Source of the DNA: Lutibacter sp.
Lineage (GTDB): Bacteria > Bacteroidota > Bacteroidia > Flavobacteriales > Flavobacteriaceae
Direction of reading: 5' to 3'
Assembly (NCBI RefSeq): GCF_030692605.1
Contig: NZ_JAUYUD010000041.1
Location: 1-64,000, forward strand
DNA: 64,000 nt
The position numbers were made by a program, and so were the translations under genes. Shown one piece after another: positions 38,515 through 49,754 of this stretch (position 1 is its first letter; each line of letters starts with the position of its first letter). Under the pieces are notes generated by a model, which did no database searches, was not told the origin of the DNA, and was given only the letters and a program-made list of their open reading frames with translations.

Positions 38515-40221
38515 ATGAATTTTAAGATTTTCAAAAACATTTCTAAGTTATTTTTGTCAGTACTACTGGTAGTAACTGTTATCGGTTGTCATAATAGAAA
38601 CCCAAGAAATAATGTGTCTCTTACTGGTTGGAATGATAAAGACAAAGCAGCTGGCGGAATTGCTGGTGACTCAAAATATAAGGGGCAAGAGGCGCCTCCT
38701 GGCATGGTATTAATTGAGGGAGGAAGTTTTACAATGGGGCAAGTGCAGGACGATGTAATGTTTGATTGGAATACTACACCTGTAACCCAACAAGTCCGTT
38801 CCTTTTATATGGATGAAACTGAAGTAACCAACTCTGAATATTTGTTTTATTTAGATTATATTGAAAAAGTTTTTCCTAGAAATGATGTTAATTATGAACA
38901 TATATATATGTCAGCAGTTCCAGACACCTTGGTTTGGCGCGATGTTTTAGGATTTAATGAATTGCTAACAGAAAATTACCTGAGGCATCCTGGATATGCA
39001 GATTACCCTGTTATTGGTGTGAGTTGGATTCAAGCTAACCAATACTGTAATTGGAGAACGGACAGAGTTAATGAAAGAATTTTAGTAGATAAAGGTATTT
39101 TAAAACCTCTGTTTAGATTAGATTCTTTAGAAGTTAAGGGACAAAACAATTTTAATACAGATGCTTATCTAACCAATCCATCAAAACTATTTGATGGAGA
39201 TTCAACTATTTATAGAAAGGGGTTACCAAGTCTTGAACCAAGATCTAAAGGTGATGCAAGACCGTCAAGAGGATCATTTACTGGGAGACATGTAAAAGTA
39301 TCTGATGGTATTTTATCAGCTCGATTTAGACTCCCAACTGAGGTTGAATGGGAATTTGCAGCAAAAGCTGTAGTTGAAGATCGAGAATATAATAATACAC
39401 GAGGTCGTAAAAAATATGCTTGGAAAGGGAAATATACAAGAACAAAAACTGGTAAATACCAAGGAGATCAATTAGCGAACTTTAAACAAGGTCAAGGTGA
39501 TTATAGTGGTGTTCCTGGTTGGAGTAATGATGGTGCAGATATTACGATTCAAGTTAAATCTTATGACCCCAACGCCTTCGGTTTATATGATATGTCTGGT
39601 AACGTAGCTGAATGGGTTGCCGATGTATACAGACCAATTATAGATAGTGAAGCAAACGATTTTAGCTATTTTAGAGGTAATATTTTTACCAAAAAATTGA
39701 TTGACCAAGATGGTCGAGTAGTTATTGCAGATGATTTTAGTGTAGAGTATGACACATTAGATAATGGAAACATAATTCCAAAGGCTTTGCCTGGAAGTGT
39801 TAAATATACTCCTGTTACAAAACGGGATGCATATATGAAAACAAATTATGAAAAAGCCTTTAATGTTGATTCACGTGATGGTGATTTAGCCTCTACAAAA
39901 TTATATGCTAAAAATGAGGATGAATTAGAAACGAAACCTAGAATGTATAATTCTCCCATTAAACCAAAAGAAATAGGTGAAAGTGGGTTAATTATTCAAC
40001 AATATGATACCGATAAAAGAACAACTTTAATTAGTGATAAATCGAGAGTATATAAAGGTGGATCTTGGAAAGATAGAGAATATTGGCTAGATCCTTCTCA
40101 AAGAAGATATTTACCTGAATATATGGCAACTAATTATATTGGATTCCGTTGTGCAACTGATAGAATAGGACCTATGACTTATAAAAGAAGAAAGCCAACC
40201 ACAACTAAAGTTAGATATTAA
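38515..40221 (+). CDS. gldJ: Gliding motility lipoprotein GldJ (formylglycine-generating-enzyme-like fold)
   Basis: Lipobox VTVIGC; APPGMVLIEGGSFTMGQVQDDVMFDWNTTPVTQQVRSFYMDETEVTNSEYL; YKGGSWKDREYWLDPSQRRYLPEYMATNYIGFRCA. Confidence 0.95.
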   Translation: MNFKIFKNISKLFLSVLLVVTVIGCHNRNPRNNVSLTGWNDKDKAAGGIAGDSKYKGQEAPPGMVLIEGGSFTMGQVQDDVMFDWNTTPVTQQVRSFYMDETEVTNSEYLFYLDYIEKVFPRNDVNYEHIYMSAVPDTLVWRDVLGFNELLTENYLRHPGYADYPVIGVSWIQANQYCNWRTDRVNERILVDKGILKPLFRLDSLEVKGQNNFNTDAYLTNPSKLFDGDSTIYRKGLPSLEPRSKGDARPSRGSFTGRHVKVSDGILSARFRLPTEVEWEFAAKAVVEDREYNNTRGRKKYAWKGKYTRTKTGKYQGDQLANFKQGQGDYSGVPGWSNDGADITIQVKSYDPNAFGLYDMSGNVAEWVADVYRPIIDSEANDFSYFRGNIFTKKLIDQDGRVVIADDFSVEYDTLDNGNIIPKALPGSVKYTPVTKRDAYMKTNYEKAFNVDSRDGDLASTKLYAKNEDELETKPRMYNSPIKPKEIGESGLIIQQYDTDKRTTLISDKSRVYKGGSWKDREYWLDPSQRRYLPEYMATNYIGFRCATDRIGPMTYKRRKPTTTKVRY

Positions 40222-40241
40222 AGTTATATTAAAGTATACTT

Positions 40242-40274
40242 AAACCTCACTTATATCCTATATTTGTGAGGTTT
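40242..40274 (+). terminator. Rho-independent terminator after gldJ
   Basis: AAACCTCAC ... GTGAGGTTT followed by TTATTTTT. Confidence 0.82.
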
Positions 40275-40287
40275 TTATTTTTAAGCT

Positions 40288-41544
40288 ATGACCATACAAG
40301 AATTGTATAAATTGTACAGTATTAATTTTTTAGTTAATACCGATACTCGAAAAATTAGAAAAGGAAGCATTTATTTTGCCCTAAAAGGTAATAATTTTAA
40401 TGGGAATAATTTCGCATTAGATGCTTTAAATAATGGTGCAGCATATGCAGTTATAGATGAAGAAATTGAGTCGCATTCCAATATCATAAAGGTAGATGAT
40501 GTTCTTTCTACATTACAAAAATTAGCTAATTATCACAGAAAACATTTAAAAGCACCAATTATTTCGTTAACTGGTAGTAATGGAAAAACAACTACTAAAG
40601 AATTAATTTACGCGGTGCTAAGTACAACTTTTAACGCTACAGCCACTACTGGCAATTTAAACAATCATATTGGAGTTCCTTTAACCTTATTGGCTATGAC
40701 TCCAAAAACTGAAATTGGAATTGTTGAAATGGGTGCAAACCATATAAAAGAAATTGAATTTTTAAGTTCTATTGCCGAACCTAATTTTGGCTACATTACC
40801 AATTTTGGCAAGGCTCATTTAGAAGGATTTGGAGGCGTTGAAGGTATAATTAAAGGAAAATCAGAATTATATGATTTTTTAAGAAATTCAAAAGGCACTG
40901 CATTTGTAAATGAAGACGACCCTCTTCAAGTTGAGAAATCTGAAGGAATAAAAACCATTCCTTTTAATTCTAGTGCGATTAAATTTATTGAAGCAGCACC
41001 ATTTGTAAAAGTTGAATTTGATAAAGTGCAAATTAACAGTCAGCTTATTGGAAAATATAATTATTACAATATAGCAGCTGCAATTGCAATAGGCAACTAT
41101 TTTAAAATAGAAACCTCTGCCATAAAAAATGCTATTGAAAATTATATTCCGAATAATAATCGCTCACAAATAATTCAAAAAGGAACGCTCAAAATAATTT
41201 TAGACGCATATAATGCCAACCCAAGTAGTATGGAAGCCGCTTTAGAAAATTTTAGTCAGTTGGAAGATTCAACTAAAATTATATTTTTAGGTGATATGTT
41301 TGAACTAGGAGAAACTAGTGAGGAAGAACATCAAAAAATTGCTGAATTAGCGACTTCTTTTAATTTTAAGCAGGTTTTTTTAATAGGAAAAGCATTTTCT
41401 ACAACAAATGTAAAAAATGCTTTAATTTATGACAGTTTTGATTCCTTTAAAGATTCAAATAATTATATAAAATTAACTAATTCTACAATTTTAATTAAAG
41501 GATCACGCGGTATGGCTTTGGAACGAATTTTAGATCTTTTCTAA
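40288..41544 (+). CDS. murF: UDP-N-acetylmuramoyl-tripeptide--D-alanyl-D-alanine ligase
   Basis: SLTGSNGKTTTKELIYAVLS, TGNLNNHIGVPLTLL, EMGANHIKEIEFL, LDAYNANPSSMEAAL, LGDMFELGETSEEEH. Confidence 0.97.
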   Translation: MTIQELYKLYSINFLVNTDTRKIRKGSIYFALKGNNFNGNNFALDALNNGAAYAVIDEEIESHSNIIKVDDVLSTLQKLANYHRKHLKAPIISLTGSNGKTTTKELIYAVLSTTFNATATTGNLNNHIGVPLTLLAMTPKTEIGIVEMGANHIKEIEFLSSIAEPNFGYITNFGKAHLEGFGGVEGIIKGKSELYDFLRNSKGTAFVNEDDPLQVEKSEGIKTIPFNSSAIKFIEAAPFVKVEFDKVQINSQLIGKYNYYNIAAAIAIGNYFKIETSAIKNAIENYIPNNNRSQIIQKGTLKIILDAYNANPSSMEAALENFSQLEDSTKIIFLGDMFELGETSEEEHQKIAELATSFNFKQVFLIGKAFSTTNVKNALIYDSFDSFKDSNNYIKLTNSTILIKGSRGMALERILDLF

Positions 41545-42390
41545 TTTTAGTTGATTCCTATGATATGTTATTAAGCCATCTATTGGCCGCCTTATTATAT
41601 CACCTAATTCAACCAAATAATAATGGGCTACGTCCTTAATTATATCCTGAGCAAAATAGGCTATTGACCCAACAAAATGTACTGGAACTTGACCTGACTC
41701 TTTGAAAGGAATGATTCTATTTTCAAAAAATTCTTTAATTCCCTTAGTCAATACTTTATTAAAATAAACATTTCTTTCATTTTTAAAAATGAATTCTGCG
41801 AATTGAGCCAAAAATGCATTTGGATTTTGTTCTTTATAAATATTTCTTTTAATGGTATCTGCTTCTAAATTAAACTGAGTTTCAAATTTAGCGGCAATGT
41901 CTTTTGGCATTTTATGATAGTAATAATCTCTTATTAATTTTTTTCCAAAATAATTTCCACTCGCTTCATCCATTAAAATATATCCTAACGAAGGTATTCT
42001 TACATCAACTTTTTCTCCATCAAAATAACAGCTATTAGAACCAGTTCCTAATATACAAACAATTCCAGGTTTTGTTGTTACTGCATAAACAGCTGCAAAA
42101 GTATCTTCTTTTACATCAACTTTTGCATTCACAAAAAATGATTCGAATACAGATTTTAAAAGCAATGTATTCTTTTCAGTTCCACAACCTGCACCATAGA
42201 AAAAAACATTTGTTACATTATCCTTGCAACTAGTTAAATCTTGATTTTCTTGAATTCTGCTTTTTAGTAATTCTGAACTCAAAATTTCTGGATTTAAACC
42301 TACGGTCCTAGTTTTAAATACTTGTTCACCAGTTTTATCTAGTAAAATCCAATCAGCTTTAGTGGAGCCACCATCTGCTATTAAAATCAT
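41530..42390 (-). CDS. BadF/BadG/BcrA/BcrD-type ATPase, N-acetylglucosamine kinase-like
   Basis: MILIADGGSTKADWILLD; VCILGTGSNSCYFDG; GYILMDEASGNYFGKKLIRDYY. Confidence 0.92.
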   Translation of the reverse strand: MILIADGGSTKADWILLDKTGEQVFKTRTVGLNPEILSSELLKSRIQENQDLTSCKDNVTNVFFYGAGCGTEKNTLLLKSVFESFFVNAKVDVKEDTFAAVYAVTTKPGIVCILGTGSNSCYFDGEKVDVRIPSLGYILMDEASGNYFGKKLIRDYYYHKMPKDIAAKFETQFNLEADTIKRNIYKEQNPNAFLAQFAEFIFKNERNVYFNKVLTKGIKEFFENRIIPFKESGQVPVHFVGSIAYFAQDIIKDVAHYYLVELGDIIRRPIDGLITYHRNQLKLEKI

Positions 42391-42415
42391 TTCTTGTGAT
42401 TTAATTTTATATTAA

Positions 42416-43432
<1,017 letters not shown>

Positions 43433-43446
43433 TTAATTAATACTAT

Positions 43447-44433
43447 TTATATAGAAGTGATTTCGGCTACTTTTAGTAGCTCTGGATCAATATCATTATT
43501 CATTTTTATTGCTTTGTTTAAGCCCACAGTTGAAACTTTATTATTGGTAATTCCAACCATTACACCAGTGGTTCTATCAAGCAAAGCTTCTACTGCAGCA
43601 ACCCCTAACCTACTTGCTAAAACCCGATCATAACAACTCGGAGAACCACCTCGCTGCATATGTCCTAAAACAGAAACTCTAATATCATAATTTGGAAAAT
43701 GTTCGGTAATATAGTCACCTAATTCGAATACATTTTTACCAATTTTATCTCCCTCAGAAACTACAACAATACTTGATGTTTTTCCCTTTTCTTTACTTTT
43801 ATTCAAGGACTCTACCAATCTATCTAGTCCTAAATTCTTTTCTGGGATTAAAATTTCTTCAGCACCAGCTCCAATTCCAGAATTTAAAGCAATAAAACCA
43901 GCATCTCTACCCATAACTTCCACAAAAAATAAACGGTTATGCGAACTTGCCGTATCTCGAATTTTGTCAATAGCCTCAACAACAGTATTTAGTGCAGTGT
44001 CATACCCAATAGTATTATCAGTTCCATAAATATCATTATCAATTGTTCCAGGGATACCAACCAATGGAAAATTGAATTCTTCAATAAATTTCAAACCACC
44101 AGTAAAGGTACCATCTCCACCAATTAAAACCAAGGCACCAATCCCATTTTCAATTAAATGTTTGTGTGCTTTGAATCTTCCTTCTTCAGTTCTAAATTCA
44201 GCAGAACGTGCAGATTTTAAAATGGTTCCACCTTTGCTAATAATATTGCTTACATGACGTGCATTTAAAGTTTCAAAATCACCTTCAATTAAACCTTGAT
44301 AACCTCTATAAACTCCAACACACTCCACTCTATAATAGGTACAAGCTCTAACAACGGCTCTAATGGCTGCATTCATACCTGGAGCATCTCCTCCAGAAGT
44401 TAATACAGCTATTTTTTTTATAGGTTCATTCAT
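43447..44433 (-). CDS. pfkA: 6-phosphofructokinase
   Basis: AVLTSGGDAPGMNAAIRAVVR; GIPGTIDNDIYGTDNTIGYDTAL; VLGHMQRGGSPSCYDRVLASRLG. Confidence 0.97.
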   Translation of the reverse strand: MNEPIKKIAVLTSGGDAPGMNAAIRAVVRACTYYRVECVGVYRGYQGLIEGDFETLNARHVSNIISKGGTILKSARSAEFRTEEGRFKAHKHLIENGIGALVLIGGDGTFTGGLKFIEEFNFPLVGIPGTIDNDIYGTDNTIGYDTALNTVVEAIDKIRDTASSHNRLFFVEVMGRDAGFIALNSGIGAGAEEILIPEKNLGLDRLVESLNKSKEKGKTSSIVVVSEGDKIGKNVFELGDYITEHFPNYDIRVSVLGHMQRGGSPSCYDRVLASRLGVAAVEALLDRTTGVMVGITNNKVSTVGLNKAIKMNNDIDPELLKVAEITSI

Positions 44434-44593
44434 TTAATATAATTATTGTTCAAAAATACTCTTAAATGAGGTGTTTTCCAATTAAAACAAGCAATTTTAA
44501 CTATATCGATTTCGTTTTTTTTATAAAAATTAAGAGATTTTGAAAATCTTCTAATTTTTAATTAATTAACTTATAATCAGTATCTTATTTCAA

Positions 44594-45949
44594 TTAGTGA
44601 ACTATAATTTTGTATTCCCAAGGTTTAAAGATATATTGTTTGCCCTTTTCTAGCATAAAATCTTTTTTCGTCATAAAATCAACTCCTTTTCCAACTTCTT
44701 CAAAAGTAAATTTTCTTTCATTTTTAGACAAGTTGGCCATAAACGTAATTTTTTGACCTTCTTTTTCTCTTGAAAAAGTTAAAATATTTTCGTTATCTGA
44801 AGAATTAATTTTTGTATAAGAAGCTGCATTTTTACCACCATGCAATGCTTTATTGTCAATTTTTAATACACTTAATTTCTCCATTAAAGGCCAAACTGTT
44901 CCTTTTGTTTTTACTATAGTGTCTTTTTCGAAAAAACGAAGCCTTTTATTCATATCATATTCCTGACCGCTATAAATTAGTGGCATTCCAGGTGTGCAAT
45001 ACGATAATGCTAACATTACTTCAGAAGCATCTCCCATTCTTTCTTTAACAGTTCCACTCCAAGAATTTTCATCGTGGTTAGTAATAAAATTCATTAATAT
45101 ATCATCCTTTTGATACATGGTCTCAATTTGAGTCATTCGCTCATCCCAATTTTTTACATTTTCTTTACCTTGAGCAATATGATTCATTTTGTGGTGCGTA
45201 TCCCAACCATAGGCCATATCAAAACCAACCTCTAGCAATTCTGGTTCCCAAGCTTCTGCTAACATAAAAATTGGTTTAATGGACCTTAGTTCTTTAATTG
45301 TAGGTTCCCAAAAATCAATTGGTACCATTCCTGCCACATCGCATCTAAAACCATCAATATTTACTTCTTCAACCCAATATTTCATGTCTTTTAACATTTG
45401 AACACGCATTTCTTTGCTATCATAATTTAAATCGGCAACATCTGTCCAATCAGTTCCAACGGTGTGAGTAATTTCTCCATTATCATCTTTTGTATAATAT
45501 TCTGGATGCTCTTTTAACCAAATGTGATCCCAACCAGTATGATTGGCAACCCAATCTAATATTACATACATTCCATTAGCATGAGCCACTTTTATTAAGT
45601 TTTTTACATCGTCTAAATTTCCAAATTCAGGGTTCACTTTGGTATAGTCTGAAATTGCATAATAACTACCTAAAGTACCTTTGCTTTTTGTTGTTGAAAT
45701 AGGATAGATTGGCATTAACCATATTACTTTTACTCCAAGTTCTTTTAGTTGAGGAATGTCTTCAGTAAACTTATTGAAAGTTCCTTCAGGAGAATATTGA
45801 CGAATATTTGCTTCATAAATGATTGCTGTTTCTAAAATTTCATTTGAAATTGGTGCAATTGAATCTAAATTTATTTGTGTGACCATTTCTTTTTTATTGT
45901 TACAAGAAGCCAGAATAGTTAAGGCAACTAAAAATATTGAATATTTCAT
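44594..45949 (-). CDS. GH13 alpha-amylase family lipoprotein
   Basis: Lipobox ILASC; VILDWVANHTGWDH, DGFRCDVAGMVP, FITNHDENSW. Confidence 0.93.
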   Translation of the reverse strand: MKYSIFLVALTILASCNNKKEMVTQINLDSIAPISNEILETAIIYEANIRQYSPEGTFNKFTEDIPQLKELGVKVIWLMPIYPISTTKSKGTLGSYYAISDYTKVNPEFGNLDDVKNLIKVAHANGMYVILDWVANHTGWDHIWLKEHPEYYTKDDNGEITHTVGTDWTDVADLNYDSKEMRVQMLKDMKYWVEEVNIDGFRCDVAGMVPIDFWEPTIKELRSIKPIFMLAEAWEPELLEVGFDMAYGWDTHHKMNHIAQGKENVKNWDERMTQIETMYQKDDILMNFITNHDENSWSGTVKERMGDASEVMLALSYCTPGMPLIYSGQEYDMNKRLRFFEKDTIVKTKGTVWPLMEKLSVLKIDNKALHGGKNAASYTKINSSDNENILTFSREKEGQKITFMANLSKNERKFTFEEVGKGVDFMTKKDFMLEKGKQYIFKPWEYKIIVH

Positions 45950-45955
45950 TTTATA

Positions 45956-48076
45956 TTATTTCTTTTGTTTTACACTTATTGCAAAGCCTCCACCTGGAGC
46001 TAATTTCATTTTTAATTTAGTTGATTTATTAACCTCAACTGAACGGATATTGTATGCTGTAGGATTGTTGTTCCAATGTGAATTAGGAGCATCTTCATAA
46101 ATAATTGCTTCATACGATTGTTTATCATTCAAAAAACTAAAATCAACTGTAATTTCACGTTCATTTTCATCAGTAATTCCTCCTACAAACCAATTTTCGC
46201 TATTTTTCTCTTTTCTTGCAATTGTCACAAAATCACCAACTTCACCATTTAATACCACGGTCTTTTGCCAATCTACAGCAACATCACTTATAAATTGAAA
46301 TGCTTTATTTCCTTCATAACTTTCAAGAATATCTGCAGCCATTTGAATTGGACTGTAAATAACAACGTACAAAGCTAATTGTTGAGCAAGTGTTGTATTT
46401 ACTTGATTGTCTTTTTTATACTTATCAAATTTAATATCAAAAATTCCAGGTGTGTAATCTATAGGTCCAGAAAGCATTCTTGTAAAAGCAATAGTTGGTA
46501 AATGATTTGCAGGATTTCCACCATCAGAAGCCCAAGCGTTAAACTCTTGTCCTCGTAAACCTTCTCTAGAAATTGTATTAGGATAAGTTCTACGCAAACC
46601 GGTATCTTTAATTGGCTCATGTGCATTAATTGCCACTTGGTATTTTGCCGCTTTTTCTACTGTATTGTTATAATGATTAACCATATATTGCCCATGGTGA
46701 TATTCACCTTTTGGCAAAATTTTACCAACATAACCTGTTTTTACAGAATGAATTCCTAAACTTTTCATTAATGCAAAAGCCGTATCTTGCTGTTTTGTAT
46801 ACGTTTCTGTTGCTGCAGAAGTTTCATGATGCATTATAATTTCTACCCCTTTTTCTTTTCCATAACGAACAACTTCTTTTAAATCGTAATCTGGATACGG
46901 AGTTACAAAATCAAAAACACCTTCTCTATCTTCAAAACCAATCCAATGTTCCCAACCAGTATTCCAACCTTCAACTAAAACAGCTCCAATATTATTTTTT
47001 GCTGAAAAATCTATATAAGCCTTTGCATTTTCTGTTGTTGCTCCATGCTTTCCGTGAGCTTTTGCTGCAGTTGTAAAAGAAGTCATATCTTGACTTCCTG
47101 CTCTATCCCAAGTAGATTTTCCTAAATGCATTTCCCACCAAATACCAGTATATTTTGTAGGTTTAAACCACGAAACATCACCAAGTTTGTTTGGTTCGTT
47201 TAAATTCAATATTAATTTTGAATCGATTAATTCTGTCGCTTTCTCCGCAATTTGAAGCGTTCTCCAAGGAGTTGTAAAAGGAACTGTTCTTTTAACTTTG
47301 TAGCCTGTTCTTTCAGAACCAACAAGCTCGCTTGTCATACCAAAAGTAACAGTATCAACTTTTAATGTCATATCAGAATAATCGATTAAAGCTGCTTCAT
47401 GAAAACTTAAATGAACTCCATTTTCCATTCTCATTGTAACCGGAGTATTTACTGCATTTTCGGGAATATATGTTTGCGCTAAATTTGGATGATTTGCTTT
47501 TGAAAGCGCGTCAATTTCACTAAATAACGACTCGTTATACAAATGTTCGTAAATATCCCAATCTCCTGGCGCCCACCAAACCATATGGTCTGCCGTTAAA
47601 TTGAACTGTGTATTTTCATCAGTAATAATTACATCTTTTAAATTTTCTTGTTCGGGAAATTCGTATCTAAATCCTAATCCATCATCAAAAACTCTAAAAA
47701 CAATGTTTAATTTTCTTTTTAATTCTGATGTTTCTTGAAGCTCAATTTTAAGTTCGTTGTATTTGCTTTCAACATCTAATTGTTCGCCCCAAGGCATTTG
47801 CCAAACTTCTTCAAAATTTGAAGATGTTGCATTTATTATTTCAAAATTTTCACTTAATGAAGGTGCCTCTTTTAGATCGAAACCCATTGTTGATGTTTTT
47901 ATAATATCACCATCTTTAAATGTAATATTATACGTAGGAATTCCTTTTTCGCTTAAACTAAAAGCTACTTTTATTTTTTCGTTAGGTGAAGTAACATTAG
48001 TCTCAAATTTTGATTTGGTTGAGCAACTGCCAAATACAATTGCGACCATTAACATTGTTAATTGAATATATTTCAT
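45956..48076 (-). CDS. GH97 alpha-glucosidase (SusB-like) lipoprotein
   Basis: Lipobox FGSC; WWEMHLGKSTWDRAG, AKAHGKHGATTENAKAYIDF, VEGWNTGWEHWIG, NAHEPIKDTGLRRTYPN. Confidence 0.94.
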   Translation of the reverse strand: MKYIQLTMLMVAIVFGSCSTKSKFETNVTSPNEKIKVAFSLSEKGIPTYNITFKDGDIIKTSTMGFDLKEAPSLSENFEIINATSSNFEEVWQMPWGEQLDVESKYNELKIELQETSELKRKLNIVFRVFDDGLGFRYEFPEQENLKDVIITDENTQFNLTADHMVWWAPGDWDIYEHLYNESLFSEIDALSKANHPNLAQTYIPENAVNTPVTMRMENGVHLSFHEAALIDYSDMTLKVDTVTFGMTSELVGSERTGYKVKRTVPFTTPWRTLQIAEKATELIDSKLILNLNEPNKLGDVSWFKPTKYTGIWWEMHLGKSTWDRAGSQDMTSFTTAAKAHGKHGATTENAKAYIDFSAKNNIGAVLVEGWNTGWEHWIGFEDREGVFDFVTPYPDYDLKEVVRYGKEKGVEIIMHHETSAATETYTKQQDTAFALMKSLGIHSVKTGYVGKILPKGEYHHGQYMVNHYNNTVEKAAKYQVAINAHEPIKDTGLRRTYPNTISREGLRGQEFNAWASDGGNPANHLPTIAFTRMLSGPIDYTPGIFDIKFDKYKKDNQVNTTLAQQLALYVVIYSPIQMAADILESYEGNKAFQFISDVAVDWQKTVVLNGEVGDFVTIARKEKNSENWFVGGITDENEREITVDFSFLNDKQSYEAIIYEDAPNSHWNNNPTAYNIRSVEVNKSTKLKMKLAPGGGFAISVKQKK

Positions 48077-48080
48077 GACT

Positions 48081-49754
48081 TTATTTTTTATGATTTTTAT
48101 TTTCTAACAAAACAATACTGAATTCCGTGCTAATTTTTACCAAACCGTTTCTAACAGTTCCTTCTTTTCCTGAATACGCATCTAAAACTGTAGTTCCTTC
48201 AGCAAAAACATTACCTACTTTAATTTCCTTTGAGCCAACGGCCAAATCTAGCCCAACAACAACCTCATCTTTATAATTTTCATTTGAATATGTTCTTTGA
48301 AAAATATATGGTTGAGTGCTAATCAATTTATGCACTCCAGCGCCAACTGATGGATGATTGGCTCTAAATTTTCCTAATTTTTGCCAATGCTCCAAAATAT
48401 CTTTAGTTTCCAAATTATTTTTGATGTCGTTCCAATTCATATTTGATCGTAAAGTTGCATCACCAACTGTACCTTCAATTATTAAAGTCCGTGCACTTTC
48501 ATCCCCATAATAAACTTGAGAAGCTCCTGGCGTTAACAACAATTTAGTAGCAGATTCTTTAGATCTCTTACGTTCTTTATCAAATGGAGAACCGTCATCG
48601 TGTGAGCTTACATAATTTACAGTGCTTAAACCTTTTAATTCTCCATTTAAAATAGTTGAGTATTTAGAAAAAATAGCTTCATAATTATCATTTGCATTGT
48701 GTTTAAAATCGAAGTTTATTAAACTTTTAAATCCGTTTTCAAAATAGTTTACGTTTCTATCACCAAAATTAAAATTTTGTCCAGTGCTAATTCCATAATT
48801 ATAAACTTCCCCAACCAAGTAAAAAGGATTATTATCCAAAACTTTTGTAGGATTATTGTTTTTCCATTGGGCGAACGCATAGTCACATTCTGTTTTAAAA
48901 ACATTCCAAACACTTTCTTCGGTATGTTTTACTGTATCTGCCCTGTAACCATCTATTCCTAACTCAATAACATAATCGGTTAACCATTTTATAATATAAT
49001 ATTTTGGAGCTCTTGGATATCCGGTGCGCGCAAAAAAAGCATCTAATTCTTTTAATTCTTGCTCATAGCGTCCTTCTGCTTTCCATTTTTCAACTAAGTG
49101 CTTTGGTAATTCAACACTTTCTTCACTTTCAGTTTTAATGTCTGGTAAGTTTTTAACTAATGTACACGTAATTGTAGAATCGTAACTTTGATAATTACAT
49201 TGCGGTTCTGTTCTCACCCAATTAGTTGGCCAAACTTGATCTTTTTCTGTAACCGGACCAGTATGATTAATTACACCATCTAAAATAATTCTAATTCCGT
49301 TTTTATGAGCTGTTTCAACTAAAACTTTTAAATCTTCTGTTGTTCCATAATTTGGATCTAATGTTGTCCAATCTTTGGTCCAATAACCATGAAAACCATA
49401 TGATAAACCAGTTCCTTCATCAACGGCTCCATGAATTTGCTCAACAATTGGTGTAAACCAAATAGCATTTATTCCTAATTGGTTAAAATAGCCTTCTTCT
49501 ATTTTTTTTGTAATTCCTTTAATGTCGCCACCTTCAAAACCTCGCAGTTTTCCAGTTTCTAAATTTCTATTGTAGTTTATGTCGTTCGAGGTATCTGCGT
49601 TATAAAAACGATCAGTTAGTAAAAAATATATATTGGCGTTTTCCCATAAAAATGGAGCTTCAAAAACCTTTGAACTTACAATACTGCTTTTATTTTTATG
49701 TGAACTACAAGCTGTTACAAATGTAAATAGTACTATTAAAAATATATTTTTCAT
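48081..49754 (-). CDS. GH13 alpha-amylase family lipoprotein
   Basis: Lipobox VTAC; IILDGVINHTGP, IDGYRADTVKHTEE, VSSHDDGSPF. Confidence 0.93.
   Translation of the reverse strand: MKNIFLIVLFTFVTACSSHKNKSSIVSSKVFEAPFLWENANIYFLLTDRFYNADTSNDINYNRNLETGKLRGFEGGDIKGITKKIEEGYFNQLGINAIWFTPIVEQIHGAVDEGTGLSYGFHGYWTKDWTTLDPNYGTTEDLKVLVETAHKNGIRIILDGVINHTGPVTEKDQVWPTNWVRTEPQCNYQSYDSTITCTLVKNLPDIKTESEESVELPKHLVEKWKAEGRYEQELKELDAFFARTGYPRAPKYYIIKWLTDYVIELGIDGYRADTVKHTEESVWNVFKTECDYAFAQWKNNNPTKVLDNNPFYLVGEVYNYGISTGQNFNFGDRNVNYFENGFKSLINFDFKHNANDNYEAIFSKYSTILNGELKGLSTVNYVSSHDDGSPFDKERKRSKESATKLLLTPGASQVYYGDESARTLIIEGTVGDATLRSNMNWNDIKNNLETKDILEHWQKLGKFRANHPSVGAGVHKLISTQPYIFQRTYSNENYKDEVVVGLDLAVGSKEIKVGNVFAEGTTVLDAYSGKEGTVRNGLVKISTEFSIVLLENKNHKK

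Noticed and set aside
44525-44559. Imperfect hairpin downstream of the maltodextrin operon
   Set aside because: Mismatched stem and no T-run on the minus strand; terminator role not supported.
45819-46100. Plus-strand ORFs inside the maltodextrin operon (also 47757-48065, 48777-48962, 50326-50514, 50518-50721, 51496-51726, 53444-53629, 55383-55753, 57169-57683) and 63169-63402 minus inside susC
   Set aside because: Antisense to dense, motif-rich GH, transporter and susC genes; no homology recognisable.
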